The translations under genes were made by a program, and so were the position numbers. From NCBI GenBank assembly GCA_039816825.1, contig JBCBXA010000004.1, positions 1 through 64,000 on the forward strand: DNA of 64,000 nucleotides, read 5' to 3'. Shown piece by piece: positions 1 to 9,038 of the stretch; the stretch's first letter is position 1, and each line of letters begins with the position of its first letter. The stretch is from JBCBXA01 sp039816825 (lineage in GTDB: Bacteria > Pseudomonadota > Alphaproteobacteria > Rhizobiales > Rhizobiaceae). The notes beneath the pieces were generated by a model. It was not told the origin of the DNA. It saw only the letters and a program-made list of their open reading frames with translations, and searched no databases.

Positions 1-464
1 GTCCGCTCGGCACGTTCTCGGGCCTCGGCTTTGGACAGCTTCAAAACGTGAAGCGGCGCTTCCATCACGTTTTCAATGACAGTCCTGTGGCTCCACAGGT
101 TGAAGCCCTGAAACACCATTCCGAGATCGGTGCGCAGCCTTTGCACCTGCCGCTTGTCTGCCGGATGCATCTCTCCGCCCTTTGGGTCGGAGAATTTTAC
201 CTGCTCACCGGCAATGGCGATGGAGCCTGATGATGGCAGCTCCAGCAGGTTCATGCAGCGCAGAAAAGTGGATTTGCCCGAACCGGAGGCGCCGATGATG
301 GAGATAACATCTCCTTCCCGCGCATCCATGGAAACGCCCTTCAAAACCTGCACCGCGCCGTAGCTCTTGTGGAGGTCGCTCACCGCGAGGGCCGAACTGC
401 GTGGTTCAAAAACGGGCGACTGTTGTGGGGTGGGAACGGGTTTCAGCAAGGTGTTCTCATTCAT
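1..464 (-). CDS. Polar amino acid ABC transporter ATP-binding protein (3' end cut off by window edge)
   Basis: ATPase subunit of a HisP/GlnQ/OccP-type importer, expected to power uptake of basic or polar amino acids at the inner membrane. The reverse strand from an ATG at 464 reads MNENTLLKPVPTP, then the core fold beginning ALAVSDLHKSYG. A Walker A motif GASGSGKST follows, then RCMNLLELPSSG and the Q-loop MVFQGFNLWSHRTV, all hallmarks of this subfamily. The signature motif, Walker B and H-loop lie beyond position 1, so only about 155 residues are visible. It has a roughly 25-residue N-terminal extension before the fold. It lies 60 bp downstream of the arginine-transaminase pair on the same strand, which suggests arginine or related amino acids as substrate; that substrate is inference. 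Confidence 0.88.
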   Translation of the reverse strand, partial: MNENTLLKPVPTPQQSPVFEPRSSALAVSDLHKSYGAVQVLKGVSMDAREGDVISIIGASGSGKSTFLRCMNLLELPSSGSIAIAGEQVKFSDPKGGEMHPADKRQVQRLRTDLGMVFQGFNLWSHRTVIENVMEAPLHVLKLSKAEARERAER

Positions 465-524
465 TGAGCCGCGATAACATCAGCTTATGCAAGCGCTTGC
501 AATGGGTCTTTCACGTCGGAGTGC

Positions 525-2126
525 CTATTGAGCGATCTGAGCATCGATCACAACGCTCGTTTTTGAGGCGAGGGCTTGGGCAACGCTCTCAGCGAGTCCT
601 GCTTTGCCAACGTGGCGCATGGCGTCCAATCCATAGGCCCGCGCGATGGTGGCGAAGTCTGGTGCGGTTACCTCACAACTGACCGCTATGACCTCTTCGG
701 CGATACCGGCGGCTCGCATGGATTGGGCAATTTCTCCATAGGCGCTGTCATTCCAGACAAGAACGACGACTGGTACGCCAAGAGCCGCCAGCGTACCCAA
801 ATCACCCAGCGCAAACTGCAGGCCGCCATCGCCGATGATGCACAGGACGGGCCGCTCTTCATCGGCAAGCTTTGCGCCCATGGCCGCCGAGAGGCCGTAA
901 CCGAGGGTTCCATAGCCTGTGGCAGAGTTGAACCAGTTTCCCGTGTCGCCGGGCGCAAAGGCCAGATTCCCGGCATAGACCAGTTGCGTGCTGTCGCCGA
1001 CAAAGACCGTGTCCGGCACAGCGTCCCGGATGGAGTTGAGGAGGGCAATATGGCTTTGGTAGTCAGAACTCAGTTCCGCGGTCACACTCTGACGAGCTGC
1101 CGCAATCTGGTCTGCCCAGGAGTGATGTTGGGGAGCGAGCTCCGTGCGCAGAAGGGCAGCGATCTCGCCTGCATCCCCAATCAGAATCACGTCAGGCTCG
1201 GCATTGAGCTGAGCCTGATTTGGGTCCACATCCACCCGCACCATCTGCGCGCCTGAAACCGGCCCGAGGGTTTCGTACATGTCGTAGTCGGTTGGTCCGA
1301 GTTCCGTACCCATGGCGATCAGACCATCAGCTTGGGCGATCAAACTGCGCACTGCCATCAGGCTTGCGCTGGCGTGCACGGCCATCGGGTGGTCGTTTGG
1401 AAATGCGCTTCGGGCATTCACCGTCGTGACGACCGGCGCGCCGAGATGTTCTGCCAAGTCCAGAATCTGTGACCCGGCTTTCCCCGCGCCGCCACCGGCT
1501 AGAATGAGCGGCTTCTCCCATGAGCCGATCAGATCGATGGCTTTCTGAAGACGGGCCGCGCTCGGTGTCGGTTTGGGCGCGTTGTGCATGTCCGGCAGCG
1601 CATCATCGCAAGGCGCGTTGATGGCACTCAGGGGCAGCTCAATGTGCACCGGTCCCCGACGGCCTGACGAAAAGAGTGAATAGGCGGCGTCCAGGGCGGC
1701 TCGCAGTTCAGCGCCATTGGTCACCAGTGACGATGATGTGGCGACCGTTTTCGCAAAGGCTGTTTGGTCCGGCATCTCGTGCAGACTGCCGCGCGCATGG
1801 CGGTCGGGATCATTGATTGTGGAAATGACAAGCATGGGAATGCTGTCCGCCCGCGCCTGCAGCATGGCCGTTGCGATGTTGCTGAGGCCGGGGCCGGTAA
1901 TCACAAAGCAAACGCCAGGCTTTCCGCTGATCCGGGCATACCCATCGGCCATGAAACCCGCGCCCTGTTCATGGCGCGGTGTGATATGGCGGATGCTGGA
2001 GACCGCCAGACCCCGGTAGAGTGAGACGGTGTGAACGCCCGGAATGCCGAAGACATAGTCTGTGTCACACGCCTCGAGGCACCGGATCAGATATTCGCCG
2101 AGTGTGTTGGACGATGTCCGGCTCAC
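525..2126 (-). CDS. aruI: Thiamine-diphosphate decarboxylase, AruI-like (5-guanidino-2-oxopentanoate decarboxylase)
   Basis: ThDP-dependent enzyme of the acetolactate synthase/pyruvate oxidase superfamily, 533 aa. The N-terminal Pyr domain has the catalytic Glu in TPRHEQGAGFMADGYAR (Glu53). A central domain follows, and the C-terminal PP domain carries the Mg-ThDP motif GDGG (432-435) ending in ND (459-460). Acetolactate synthase itself is less likely because the flanking gene is a transaminase whose sequence closely resembles arginine:pyruvate transaminase AruH. In Pseudomonas, AruI decarboxylates 2-ketoarginine to 4-guanidinobutyraldehyde. The start ATG overlaps the stop of the upstream aminotransferase by 4 bp (ATGA), so the two are probably translationally coupled. 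The decarboxylase family assignment is firm; the exact substrate rests on context. Confidence 0.8.
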   Translation of the reverse strand: MSRTSSNTLGEYLIRCLEACDTDYVFGIPGVHTVSLYRGLAVSSIRHITPRHEQGAGFMADGYARISGKPGVCFVITGPGLSNIATAMLQARADSIPMLVISTINDPDRHARGSLHEMPDQTAFAKTVATSSSLVTNGAELRAALDAAYSLFSSGRRGPVHIELPLSAINAPCDDALPDMHNAPKPTPSAARLQKAIDLIGSWEKPLILAGGGAGKAGSQILDLAEHLGAPVVTTVNARSAFPNDHPMAVHASASLMAVRSLIAQADGLIAMGTELGPTDYDMYETLGPVSGAQMVRVDVDPNQAQLNAEPDVILIGDAGEIAALLRTELAPQHHSWADQIAAARQSVTAELSSDYQSHIALLNSIRDAVPDTVFVGDSTQLVYAGNLAFAPGDTGNWFNSATGYGTLGYGLSAAMGAKLADEERPVLCIIGDGGLQFALGDLGTLAALGVPVVVLVWNDSAYGEIAQSMRAAGIAEEVIAVSCEVTAPDFATIARAYGLDAMRHVGKAGLAESVAQALASKTSVVIDAQIAQ

Positions 2127-3316
2127 GCCACGGATTTCCGAGCCAGCCCTTCAGCGAAGCGGCGAATGCGCGCACAGCCCTCCCGGATCTGCTCTTCATT
2201 TCCAGTGAAGGAGAGGCGCGCAAAGCCGGCTGCATTGGGACCGAAAGCGCCACCATTTAGCAGCGAGACTTTCTCAGCTTCATAGAGCTCTTTGGTGAAC
2301 TGTTCCGCATCCAATCCCGCGCCACGCACGCCGAGCAGGACAAACATGCCGGATTCTGGGGCCAGCACTTCGATCTGAGGCGTTCCATTCAGAAGTTCGA
2401 CCACCAAATCCCGGCGTTTGCGATAGATTTCGCGCATCTCATCGGCCGCCGCGCCCGCCTGCTGCAGGGCAACAATGGCGGCTTCCTGTATGAAGCCCGG
2501 CAGGCCGTAAAGCATGCACAGCGCAAGGTTGTCTGCATGCTCCGCAAGTTCGGTGGGCCCCGCGAGCCAACCGGTGCGCCAGCCGGTCATGGCATGCGAT
2601 TTGGACAGGCTTCCGACCGTTGCCGTGCGCTCTGCCATGCCGGGCAGGGAAGCTATGGAAATGTGGTCAGACTCGAATGTCAGCGCGCCATAGACCTCGT
2701 CCGACAGGACCCAAAGGTCATGTTTCCGGGCTATGTCGGCGATTGCCTCCAGTTCGTTTCGCGTCATTACGACGCCCGTCGGATTGTTCGGGTTGGAGAA
2801 GGCGATCAGTTTGGTCCTGGGCGTAACCGCCGCCGCAATGCCCGAAACATTGGGCCGAAAGCCATCATCCGCCGAGTTGGGAACGCGCACCAATTCCGCG
2901 CCGGTGGATTTGAGCAGCGCCTCATAGGTCACGTACATCGGATCGAGTGAAATGACCTCATCGCCCGGTGCCAGCAGCAATTGGGCCGCCGTGTAGAGCG
3001 CATTCTGCGTGCCGGCGAGGACGGTCAGATTGTCAGCCTGGTAAAGCTCTGCGCCGGACACGGTGTTGATGTAGTCGGCGATGGCCGCGCGCAGTGCAGT
3101 TCGGCCGTTGATCTCGGCATAGTGTGTGTCGCCGCCACGCAAGGCTTCCACCGCGCGCTCCACAATGGCGGGCGGTGTGTCGAAATCAGGGTCACCAACG
3201 CTCATCATCAGAACAGACGGGTCTGTCTTCGAATCCTGATAGGCACGGAAATGGATGTCCCAAGCCGACGCTCCATCACCTTTGATCCAGTCCGCACGGG
3301 GCGAGTAGCGGGGCAT
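2123..3316 (-). CDS. aruH: PLP aminotransferase, AruH-like (arginine:pyruvate transaminase)
   Basis: Fold-type I class I/II aminotransferase, 397 aa. Motifs run in order: SVGDPDFDTP, YVTYEALL, SNPNNPTG (about 174-181), SDEVYG with the PLP-interacting Asp206 and Tyr209, and SLSKSHAMTGWR with the Schiff-base Lys239. The start at 3316 (MPRYSPRADW) is chosen because a GGAG lies 8 bp upstream; a longer reading from 3418 would add 34 residues with no family similarity. Overall the sequence resembles Pseudomonas AruH (DGA-AWDIHFRA, LCMLYGLPGFIQ), which transfers the alpha-amino group of arginine to pyruvate. First gene of a coupled pair with the decarboxylase, followed by an amino acid transporter gene. 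Aspartate or valine transaminase activity cannot be excluded from sequence alone. Confidence 0.82.
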   Translation of the reverse strand: MPRYSPRADWIKGDGASAWDIHFRAYQDSKTDPSVLMMSVGDPDFDTPPAIVERAVEALRGGDTHYAEINGRTALRAAIADYINTVSGAELYQADNLTVLAGTQNALYTAAQLLLAPGDEVISLDPMYVTYEALLKSTGAELVRVPNSADDGFRPNVSGIAAAVTPRTKLIAFSNPNNPTGVVMTRNELEAIADIARKHDLWVLSDEVYGALTFESDHISIASLPGMAERTATVGSLSKSHAMTGWRTGWLAGPTELAEHADNLALCMLYGLPGFIQEAAIVALQQAGAAADEMREIYRKRRDLVVELLNGTPQIEVLAPESGMFVLLGVRGAGLDAEQFTKELYEAEKVSLLNGGAFGPNAAGFARLSFTGNEEQIREGCARIRRFAEGLARKSVA

Positions 3317-3561
3317 GGCTGATCTCCAGACGGGGCAGGGATTTGCGGAAATTCCGTCGCACATAAACAGCGTCGACATGCCGGCGCAAGACGCCGTTTG
3401 GCAGCCCCTCCCGCTCACCTTTGGTTAACGCTGATTTCCTTCTGTCCCGCCTTCGGGCTTGCAAGTTTGCTCGATGGAAAGAGTTCTCTGCGCACCGTCT
3501 CCTCGGGCTGGGAAAATAAGCGTCAACAAGGCGCACCAACACGAGCCCGATGGGACGCAAG

Positions 3562-4545
3562 ATGAAGAAGACATGTCTGGTCACCGGCGGAGCCGGATTC
3601 CTTGGGAGCCATGTGTGCACCCGCCTGCTGGCGGAGGGACACCGCGTTGTCGCCATCGACAGCCTGCAAACCGGTCGTCGTGAAAACCTCGCTTCCCTGA
3701 TGAGCAATCCGCAGTTCGGCTTTGTGGAGGCCGACGTACGTGCCCCGCTTCCCGATATTGCCTTTGACGAATTGTGGAACCTAGCCTGCCCGGCATCACC
3801 ACCCGCCTATCAGGCCGACCCGGTGGACACGATGATGGTCAACGTGCTGGGCATGAAGAATGTGCTTGATCATGCGCGGGAGCATGGCGGGCGCGTCTTC
3901 CAGGCCTCCACGTCAGAAGTCTATGGCGACCCGGAAGTCCATCCGCAAACCGAAGCCTATCGCGGCGCTGTGAACACCATCGGCCCGCGGGCGTGCTATG
4001 ACGAAGGCAAGCGGGCCGCTGAAACGCTGTGCTTTGACTATCACCGTCAGTACGGCACCGAGATCAAGGTCGTGCGCATCTTCAACACTTATGGTCCGAA
4101 CATGGACCCCGCCGATGGGCGTGTGGTGTCGAACTTCATCATGGCAGCCCTCAAGGGTGAGCCGCTGGAAATCTATGGCGGTGGCAACCAAACCCGGTCC
4201 TTCTGCTATGTCGACGATCTGGTGGATGGCTTCTTCCATCTCATGCGGTCAGGCCCTGCCGTGCTTGGCCCTATCAACATGGGCAATCCCGGCGAGTTCA
4301 CCATCCGCGAACTGGCCGAAATCGTCCTCGAGATTACGGGCAGCAAAAGTGAACTCGTGGACAGTCCGCTGCCGCAGGACGACCCGCTTCAGCGACGCCC
4401 TGACATCTCACTGGCGCGGGAACTGTTTGACTGGTCGCCGCAAGTGCCACTGCGCAATGGTCTGGCGCGGACGATCCCATATTTTGCTCAATATGTTGGC
4501 CATCCGAATGCTGGGTCGCCGCTCTCCAAAACGGAGGCAGCGTAA
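3562..4545 (+). CDS. uxs: UDP-glucuronate decarboxylase (UDP-xylose synthase)
   Basis: Extended short-chain dehydrogenase of the UXS family, 327 aa. It oxidises UDP-glucuronate at C4 with bound NAD, decarboxylates it and re-reduces it to UDP-xylose. Visible are the NAD motif TGGAGFLGSH (8-17), the signature NLACPASPPAYQADPV, the catalytic STSEVYGDP segment, YDEGK with Tyr146 and Lys150, and FNTYGPNMDPADGRVVSNF typical of UXS. The start MKKTCLV is preferred because the NAD motif then sits close to the N-terminus as in relatives; an in-frame ATG 12 bp upstream (3550) is the alternative. First of four plus-strand nucleotide-sugar genes. The substrate is supplied by the UDP-glucose dehydrogenase two genes downstream. 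Confidence 0.9.
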   Translation: MKKTCLVTGGAGFLGSHVCTRLLAEGHRVVAIDSLQTGRRENLASLMSNPQFGFVEADVRAPLPDIAFDELWNLACPASPPAYQADPVDTMMVNVLGMKNVLDHAREHGGRVFQASTSEVYGDPEVHPQTEAYRGAVNTIGPRACYDEGKRAAETLCFDYHRQYGTEIKVVRIFNTYGPNMDPADGRVVSNFIMAALKGEPLEIYGGGNQTRSFCYVDDLVDGFFHLMRSGPAVLGPINMGNPGEFTIRELAEIVLEITGSKSELVDSPLPQDDPLQRRPDISLARELFDWSPQVPLRNGLARTIPYFAQYVGHPNAGSPLSKTEAA

Positions 4546-4546
4546 C

Positions 4547-5590
4547 ATGGCGCGTGTTCTCGTTACCGGCGGTGCCGGCTATATCGGCAGCCACGCCTGC
4601 AAGGCTTTGGCCGAAGCGGGCCATGAGCCCATCGTTTTCGACAATCTTGTCTATGGCCACGCGGATAATGTGAAATGGGGTCCCTTTGAAGAGGGCGACA
4701 TTCGCGACGGTGATCGCCTGGACGTGGTCTTCGCGCGCTATCGGCCCGATCTTGTCATGCACTTTGCAGCCTTCGCCTACGTTGGCGAAAGCATGGTGGA
4801 ACCGGCCAAATACTACACCACCAATGTGTCTGGCTCCCTCAGCCTGCTGGAGGCCATGCGGCGCGCCGGCTGCGACAAACTCATCTTTTCATCGACCTGC
4901 GCCACTTATGGCGAGCCGACAGCGCTCCCGATCACGGAAGCGACGCCACAGGAGCCAGTGAACCCGTACGGGGCCACCAAGCTTATGATCGAGCGTGCCA
5001 TGCAGGACTATGCCGCAGCTTACGGCTTGCGCTGGGTGGCTTTCCGCTATTTCAACGCCGCCGGCTGCGACCCGGATGGCGAGCTCGGTGAGCGCCATGA
5101 CCCTGAGACCCACATCATCCCGCTGGCCATCGAGGCGGCGCTGGATGATACGGGCGAGCGCCGGTTCCGCGTCATGGGGACTGACTATCCAACGCCCGAT
5201 GGAACCTGCCTGCGCGACTACATCCACGTGTCTGATCTGGCCGATGCCCACGTCAGGGGTATCGACTACCTCCTGGGCGGCGGGTGTAACACAGCCTTCA
5301 ACCTCGCAACCGGCACACCCACTTCGGTGAAGCAGATTGTCGATGCGGTCGAAAAAGCCGTTGGGCTGCCTGTGCCCACCGACTACGCGCCGCGCCGCGC
5401 TGGTGATCCTGCAGCGCTCTTCGCAGTGTCGGATATGGCCCGCGACGTGCTGGGCTGGACGCCAAGATTTACCAATATTGACGAGACCATCGCCACAGCT
5501 ACCCGGTGGTTTGCCGGGTGCAACACGATGTCGGTGGATGCGCCGTCCGTGCTCAGCCCGATGCCGGCCCGCGCCGAGGAGACTGTCTGA
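4547..5590 (+). CDS. UDP-sugar 4-epimerase (GalE family; UDP-xylose 4-epimerase or UDP-glucose 4-epimerase)
   Basis: NAD-dependent 4-epimerase, 347 aa, starting one base after the UXS stop with GGAGG about 10 bp upstream of the ATG. Visible are TGGAGYIGSH at the N-terminus, MHFAAFAYVGES, SSTCATYGEP, the catalytic NPYGATK (Tyr141, Lys145), and RYFNAAGCDPDGELGE followed by TPDGTCLRDYIHV. The position between a UDP-xylose synthase and UDP-glucose dehydrogenase suggests it interconverts UDP-xylose and UDP-arabinose, an arrangement described for rhizobia. A second, more typical GalE lies downstream, which supports divided roles. The last 25 residues or so (after TATRWFAG) look like a non-conserved tail. 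The epimerase fold is certain; substrate specificity is inference. Confidence 0.88.
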   Translation: MARVLVTGGAGYIGSHACKALAEAGHEPIVFDNLVYGHADNVKWGPFEEGDIRDGDRLDVVFARYRPDLVMHFAAFAYVGESMVEPAKYYTTNVSGSLSLLEAMRRAGCDKLIFSSTCATYGEPTALPITEATPQEPVNPYGATKLMIERAMQDYAAAYGLRWVAFRYFNAAGCDPDGELGERHDPETHIIPLAIEAALDDTGERRFRVMGTDYPTPDGTCLRDYIHVSDLADAHVRGIDYLLGGGCNTAFNLATGTPTSVKQIVDAVEKAVGLPVPTDYAPRRAGDPAALFAVSDMARDVLGWTPRFTNIDETIATATRWFAGCNTMSVDAPSVLSPMPARAEETV

Positions 5591-6990
5591 TGAGCATGGA
5601 CATCACCATCATCGGCACGGGTTATGTAGGCCTTGTGTCCGGTGCGTGCCTCGCCGCCCTTGGTCACAACGTGATCTGCGTCGATAAGGATCAGCGCAAG
5701 ATCGATATGCTGCACGATGGGGACATTCCCATCTATGAACCGGGACTGGCCGATCTCGTCCAAAAGAACGTCCGAGATGGGCGCCTCGGCTTCAGCATGG
5801 ATGTCACCACAAGCTGCAAGAATCGGGACGCCGTTTTCATCGCTGTCGGTACGCCAACGGCCCCCGGTTCCGACACGGCCGATCTGCACTATGTCCGCGC
5901 CGCAGTTCAGGAAGTGGCCCGGGCTGTCACCGGCTTCACCGTCATTGTCACCAAATCCACTGTGCCCGTGGGCACGAATGCGGACATGTTTCAGGTTGCG
6001 ATGTCGGAACTGCCCATGCATGCGGACATAGCGGTTGCGTCCAACCCGGAATTCCTGCGGGAAGGGGCCGCCATTGACGACTTCATGCAGCCTGACCGCA
6101 TCGTGGTCGGCACGGAAGATGAGCGCGCCGCGCGTGTCATGCGCAACATCTACGCCCCTCTGACCGAGCCGATGCTCGCAGGTGGTGCAGGCGCACCGCT
6201 TCTTGAAACCGGGCTCGAAACCGCCGAACTGATCAAGTATGCGGCCAATGCATTTCTTGCGGTCAAGATCAGCTACATCAATGAGATCGCCAATCTGTGT
6301 GAGCGTGTTGGCGCGGACGTGGACCAGGTGGCGGACGGCATGGGCATGGACGCCCGCATTGGCCGCGCGTTCCTGAACACTGGCCCCGGTTGGGGTGGGT
6401 CCTGTTTCCCAAAAGACACCCGTGCCCTTGCGGCGACTGCCCAACAGCATGGCTCTCACGTTGCCATCGTCAACGCAGCCATCGCGGTCAATGATGCCCG
6501 CAAGGATGATATGGTTGAGCGCATTGTTGCCGCTTGCGGCGGTTCGGTTGCCGGCAAGACTATCGGCGTTCTCGGCCTGACCTTCAAAGGTCAAACCGAC
6601 GATATGCGCGAAGCAACGTCCCTTGTCGTACTGCCTGAGCTTGTGCGTATGGGCGCTCGTGTGAAGGCCTACGATCCGTCCATGCGTGTGCCTGGCCACC
6701 ATGAGGCGAATGATCTTCTGCCGCAAATCATCATGTCCGACACTCCTCAGGATGCGGCGCGGTTGGCGGATGTTCTGGTGGTCATGACCGACTGGCAGGA
6801 GTTCAAGGCCTACGATCTGACCACTTTCGCCCGATGTATGCGCAGGCCGATGATGGTTGATCTGCGCAACCTCATGGATGGCGAAGCCGCCCTCGATGCA
6901 GGCTTTACGGCCTATCACGGTTTGGGACGTCCCCCGTTGAAAGCAGATGCACACGCTCCCGTCGCGGTTGGTGCACTGCCCGGAGAATGA
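5590..6990 (+). CDS. ugd: UDP-glucose 6-dehydrogenase
   Basis: Oxidises UDP-glucose to UDP-glucuronate in two NAD-dependent steps, 466 aa in the cytosol. It starts with the Rossmann motif IIGTGYVGLVSGACLA, continues with VGTPTAP, TKSTVPVGT and SNPEFLREG, and has the catalytic cysteine in GGSCFPKDTRAL (Cys272). The C-terminal UDP-binding part has LGLTFKGQTDDMR. The ATG at 5590 overlaps the previous stop (TGATG) and has GAGGA at 5576-5580, so coupling is likely; ATG 5596 is an alternative. It supplies UDP-glucuronate to the UXS at the head of the cluster. Full length for the bacterial UGD family. An alternative name is rkpK/udg, as in rhizobial polysaccharide loci. Confidence 0.94.
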   Translation: MSMDITIIGTGYVGLVSGACLAALGHNVICVDKDQRKIDMLHDGDIPIYEPGLADLVQKNVRDGRLGFSMDVTTSCKNRDAVFIAVGTPTAPGSDTADLHYVRAAVQEVARAVTGFTVIVTKSTVPVGTNADMFQVAMSELPMHADIAVASNPEFLREGAAIDDFMQPDRIVVGTEDERAARVMRNIYAPLTEPMLAGGAGAPLLETGLETAELIKYAANAFLAVKISYINEIANLCERVGADVDQVADGMGMDARIGRAFLNTGPGWGGSCFPKDTRALAATAQQHGSHVAIVNAAIAVNDARKDDMVERIVAACGGSVAGKTIGVLGLTFKGQTDDMREATSLVVLPELVRMGARVKAYDPSMRVPGHHEANDLLPQIIMSDTPQDAARLADVLVVMTDWQEFKAYDLTTFARCMRRPMMVDLRNLMDGEAALDAGFTAYHGLGRPPLKADAHAPVAVGALPGE

Positions 6991-6994
6991 GCCG

Positions 6995-8104
6995 GTGACT
7001 GTTCTCGTCACGGGCGGCGCCGGCTATATCGGCACCCACACCCTGATCCAGCTTCTGGAAGCCGGACGGAACGTGGTTGTTCTCGACAATTTTTGCAATT
7101 CCACTCCCGAAAGCCTGCGTCGGGTCGAGGCCATCACCGGCCGAAGCTTTCCCATTGTGGAGGGCGACATTCGTGACCGACCGCTGGTCGAGACCACGCT
7201 GCGAAAGCACAAGGTGACAGCGGTCGTTCATTTTGCAGGCCTGAAGGCCGTGGGCGAAAGCGGAATGGACCCGCTCGAATATTACAACATCAATGTTGTG
7301 GGCTCGGAGCGCCTGTTCAGCGCCATGAAGGCGTGTGAGGTGTTCGATCTTGTTTTCTCTTCATCGGCCACCGTCTATGGCAAGGCAGACTATCTGCCCT
7401 TTGATGAAGAGCATCCCCTGCGGGTGACCAACCCCTACGGACGCACAAAGCTCATGATCGAGGATATGCTTCGGGATCTCGCCTGCAGCGACCAAAGATG
7501 GCGCATTGCAACGCTGCGGTACTTCAACCCGGTGGGAGCTCATGAGAGCGGATTGATCGGCGAGGACCCGCGCGGCGTGCCCAACAATCTGATGCCCTAT
7601 GTGTCGGATGTGGCCATGGGCCGACGCGCCCAGCTCACCATCCATGGCGGCGACTATGAGACGCCGGACGGTACGGGAGTGCGCGACTATATCCATGTCA
7701 TGGATCTGGCCGCTGGGCATTTGAGTGCGCTTGACAGTTTGCATCGCCATGGCAGCTTTGAGGTCAATCTGGGTACGGGCGCCGGCCATTCCGTCTTGGA
7801 GATGGTGGCCATGTTCGAACGGATTTCAAACCGTCAGGTGCCGTATCAGATTGGGGCCCGTCGCCCCGGTGACATTGCAGTCAGCTATGCAGCGACGGCA
7901 AAGGCGCGTGAGCTGCTGGGCTGGAGCGCGCAGCTGGGGCTTTACGAGATGTGCCGGGATCAGTGGAACTGGGCTTCCAAGAACCCAGAGGGCTTCGGTG
8001 AAGCGGCCTATGTTTCGCAGGGCATGTTGCCGGGAATGGAAACCCCGCAAGGCGAGGGTGCCGGGGAACGCAAATGGGGTCGCCGGGAACGAGACTGGGC
8101 CTAG
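6995..8104 (+). CDS. galE: UDP-glucose 4-epimerase
   Basis: Interconverts UDP-glucose and UDP-galactose, 369 aa. Motifs: VLVTGGAGYIGTHT, VVHFAGLKAVGES (the classical GalE signature), FSSSATVYG, NPYGRTKLMIE (catalytic Tyr and Lys), RYFNPVGAHESGLIGEDP and DGTGVRDYIHV. The GTG at 6995 is taken as start: it places MTVLVTGG directly at the N-terminus and has GGAG at 6982-6985, about 9 bp upstream; the longer in-frame reading from 6947 overlaps ugd. The last 30 residues or so are Gly/Glu/Arg-rich and look non-conserved. Last plus-strand gene of the nucleotide-sugar cluster, facing galU 27 bp away. Of the two epimerases here this one is the closer match to canonical GalE. Confidence 0.92.
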   Translation: MTVLVTGGAGYIGTHTLIQLLEAGRNVVVLDNFCNSTPESLRRVEAITGRSFPIVEGDIRDRPLVETTLRKHKVTAVVHFAGLKAVGESGMDPLEYYNINVVGSERLFSAMKACEVFDLVFSSSATVYGKADYLPFDEEHPLRVTNPYGRTKLMIEDMLRDLACSDQRWRIATLRYFNPVGAHESGLIGEDPRGVPNNLMPYVSDVAMGRRAQLTIHGGDYETPDGTGVRDYIHVMDLAAGHLSALDSLHRHGSFEVNLGTGAGHSVLEMVAMFERISNRQVPYQIGARRPGDIAVSYAATAKARELLGWSAQLGLYEMCRDQWNWASKNPEGFGEAAYVSQGMLPGMETPQGEGAGERKWGRRERDWA

Positions 8105-8131
8105 CCGGTGTAGGGTCGGTCCGCGCCCTCG

Positions 8132-9004
8132 TTACCCGAGGCGCGCGATCTCGTCCGCGACAGCATCTTTTGCTTCTGCGTGTTCGACACCAAAGGCGAT
8201 GTTGGCGGCCACAAAGCCGCCGATGGAGCCGGTGTCATAAGTGTCGCCCCGGAAGTGAAAACCAAAGAACTTCTGGTTTTCCAGCAGTCGCAGCATGGCA
8301 TCTGTCAGTTGAATCTCACTGCCTGCACCGCGTTCCTGCGTTGCGATGAGTTCGAAAATATCCGGCTGCAGAATGTATCGGCCGTTCAGGAACAGATTGG
8401 ATGGCTCCGTTCCCTTGGCGGGCTTTTCCACCATGCCGGTGATTTCGAAACCATCGCCGACTTCATCGCCCACGGCCACCACGCCATATTGGTGCGCCAG
8501 ACCTTCCGGGCACTCCTCGACGGCCAGCACATTGCCACCAGAAGTTGCATGGAGATCGACCATGCTTTTCAGGCACGGCGTCGATGACTTCATAACCATG
8601 TCCGGCAGCATCACTGCGAAGGGTTCGTTGCCGACAATGTCCCGGGCGCAGCCAACCGCGTGGCCTAGGCCCAGTGGCTCCTGTTGACGTGTGAAACTGC
8701 AGGCGCCGGCGGGTAATTGGGAGGCTGCGAGGATATCCAGAGCTGCCTGCTTATTGCCGCGTTTCTCCAGCGTGTCCTGGAGCTCATAGGCCATGTCAAA
8801 ATGGTCTTCGATGACGCTCTTATTGCGCCCGGTCACAAAAACGATGTGCTCTATACCAGCTGCCAGCGCCTCTGCGACCACATAGTCCAAAGCAGGCCGA
8901 TCGACGATCGTGAGCATCTCTTTCGGCATGGCTTTGGTTGCAGGCAGGAAGCGTGTTCCAAGTCCGGCGACGGGGATAACGGCTTTTCGAATCGTGTTGG
9001 TCAT
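8132..9004 (-). CDS. galU: UTP-glucose-1-phosphate uridylyltransferase
   Basis: Makes UDP-glucose from glucose-1-phosphate and UTP, 290 aa. The nucleotidyltransferase motif is VIPVAGLGTRFLPATKAMPKE, followed by IVFVTGRNKSVIEDHFD, QQEPLGLGHAV, VMLPDMV, MVEKP and GDTYDTGS, all typical of GalU. The start at 9004 (MTNTIRKAVIPVAG) is chosen because the motif begins about residue 9 as in the family and a GAGAG lies upstream; longer readings to 9202 run into the neighbouring gene. Minus strand, 34 bp downstream of a phosphohexomutase that can supply glucose-1-phosphate, and convergent with galE. It provides the precursor for both epimerases and Ugd. Confidence 0.94.
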   Translation of the reverse strand: MTNTIRKAVIPVAGLGTRFLPATKAMPKEMLTIVDRPALDYVVAEALAAGIEHIVFVTGRNKSVIEDHFDMAYELQDTLEKRGNKQAALDILAASQLPAGACSFTRQQEPLGLGHAVGCARDIVGNEPFAVMLPDMVMKSSTPCLKSMVDLHATSGGNVLAVEECPEGLAHQYGVVAVGDEVGDGFEITGMVEKPAKGTEPSNLFLNGRYILQPDIFELIATQERGAGSEIQLTDAMLRLLENQKFFGFHFRGDTYDTGSIGGFVAANIAFGVEHAEAKDAVADEIARLG

Positions 9005-9038
9005 GCTTGGTCTCTCGCCTGATATCTGGAAAGCCGTG

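Noticed and set aside
3998..4546. In-frame upstream extension of the first epimerase gene
   Set aside because: The frame is open through UXS but the epimerase fold starts at 4547 with a good ribosome site.
5383..7011. Long open minus-strand frame (542 codons) opposite ugd
   Set aside because: It lies antisense to a complete, well-conserved ugd and shows no family motif. Such frames arise from GC-rich codon use.
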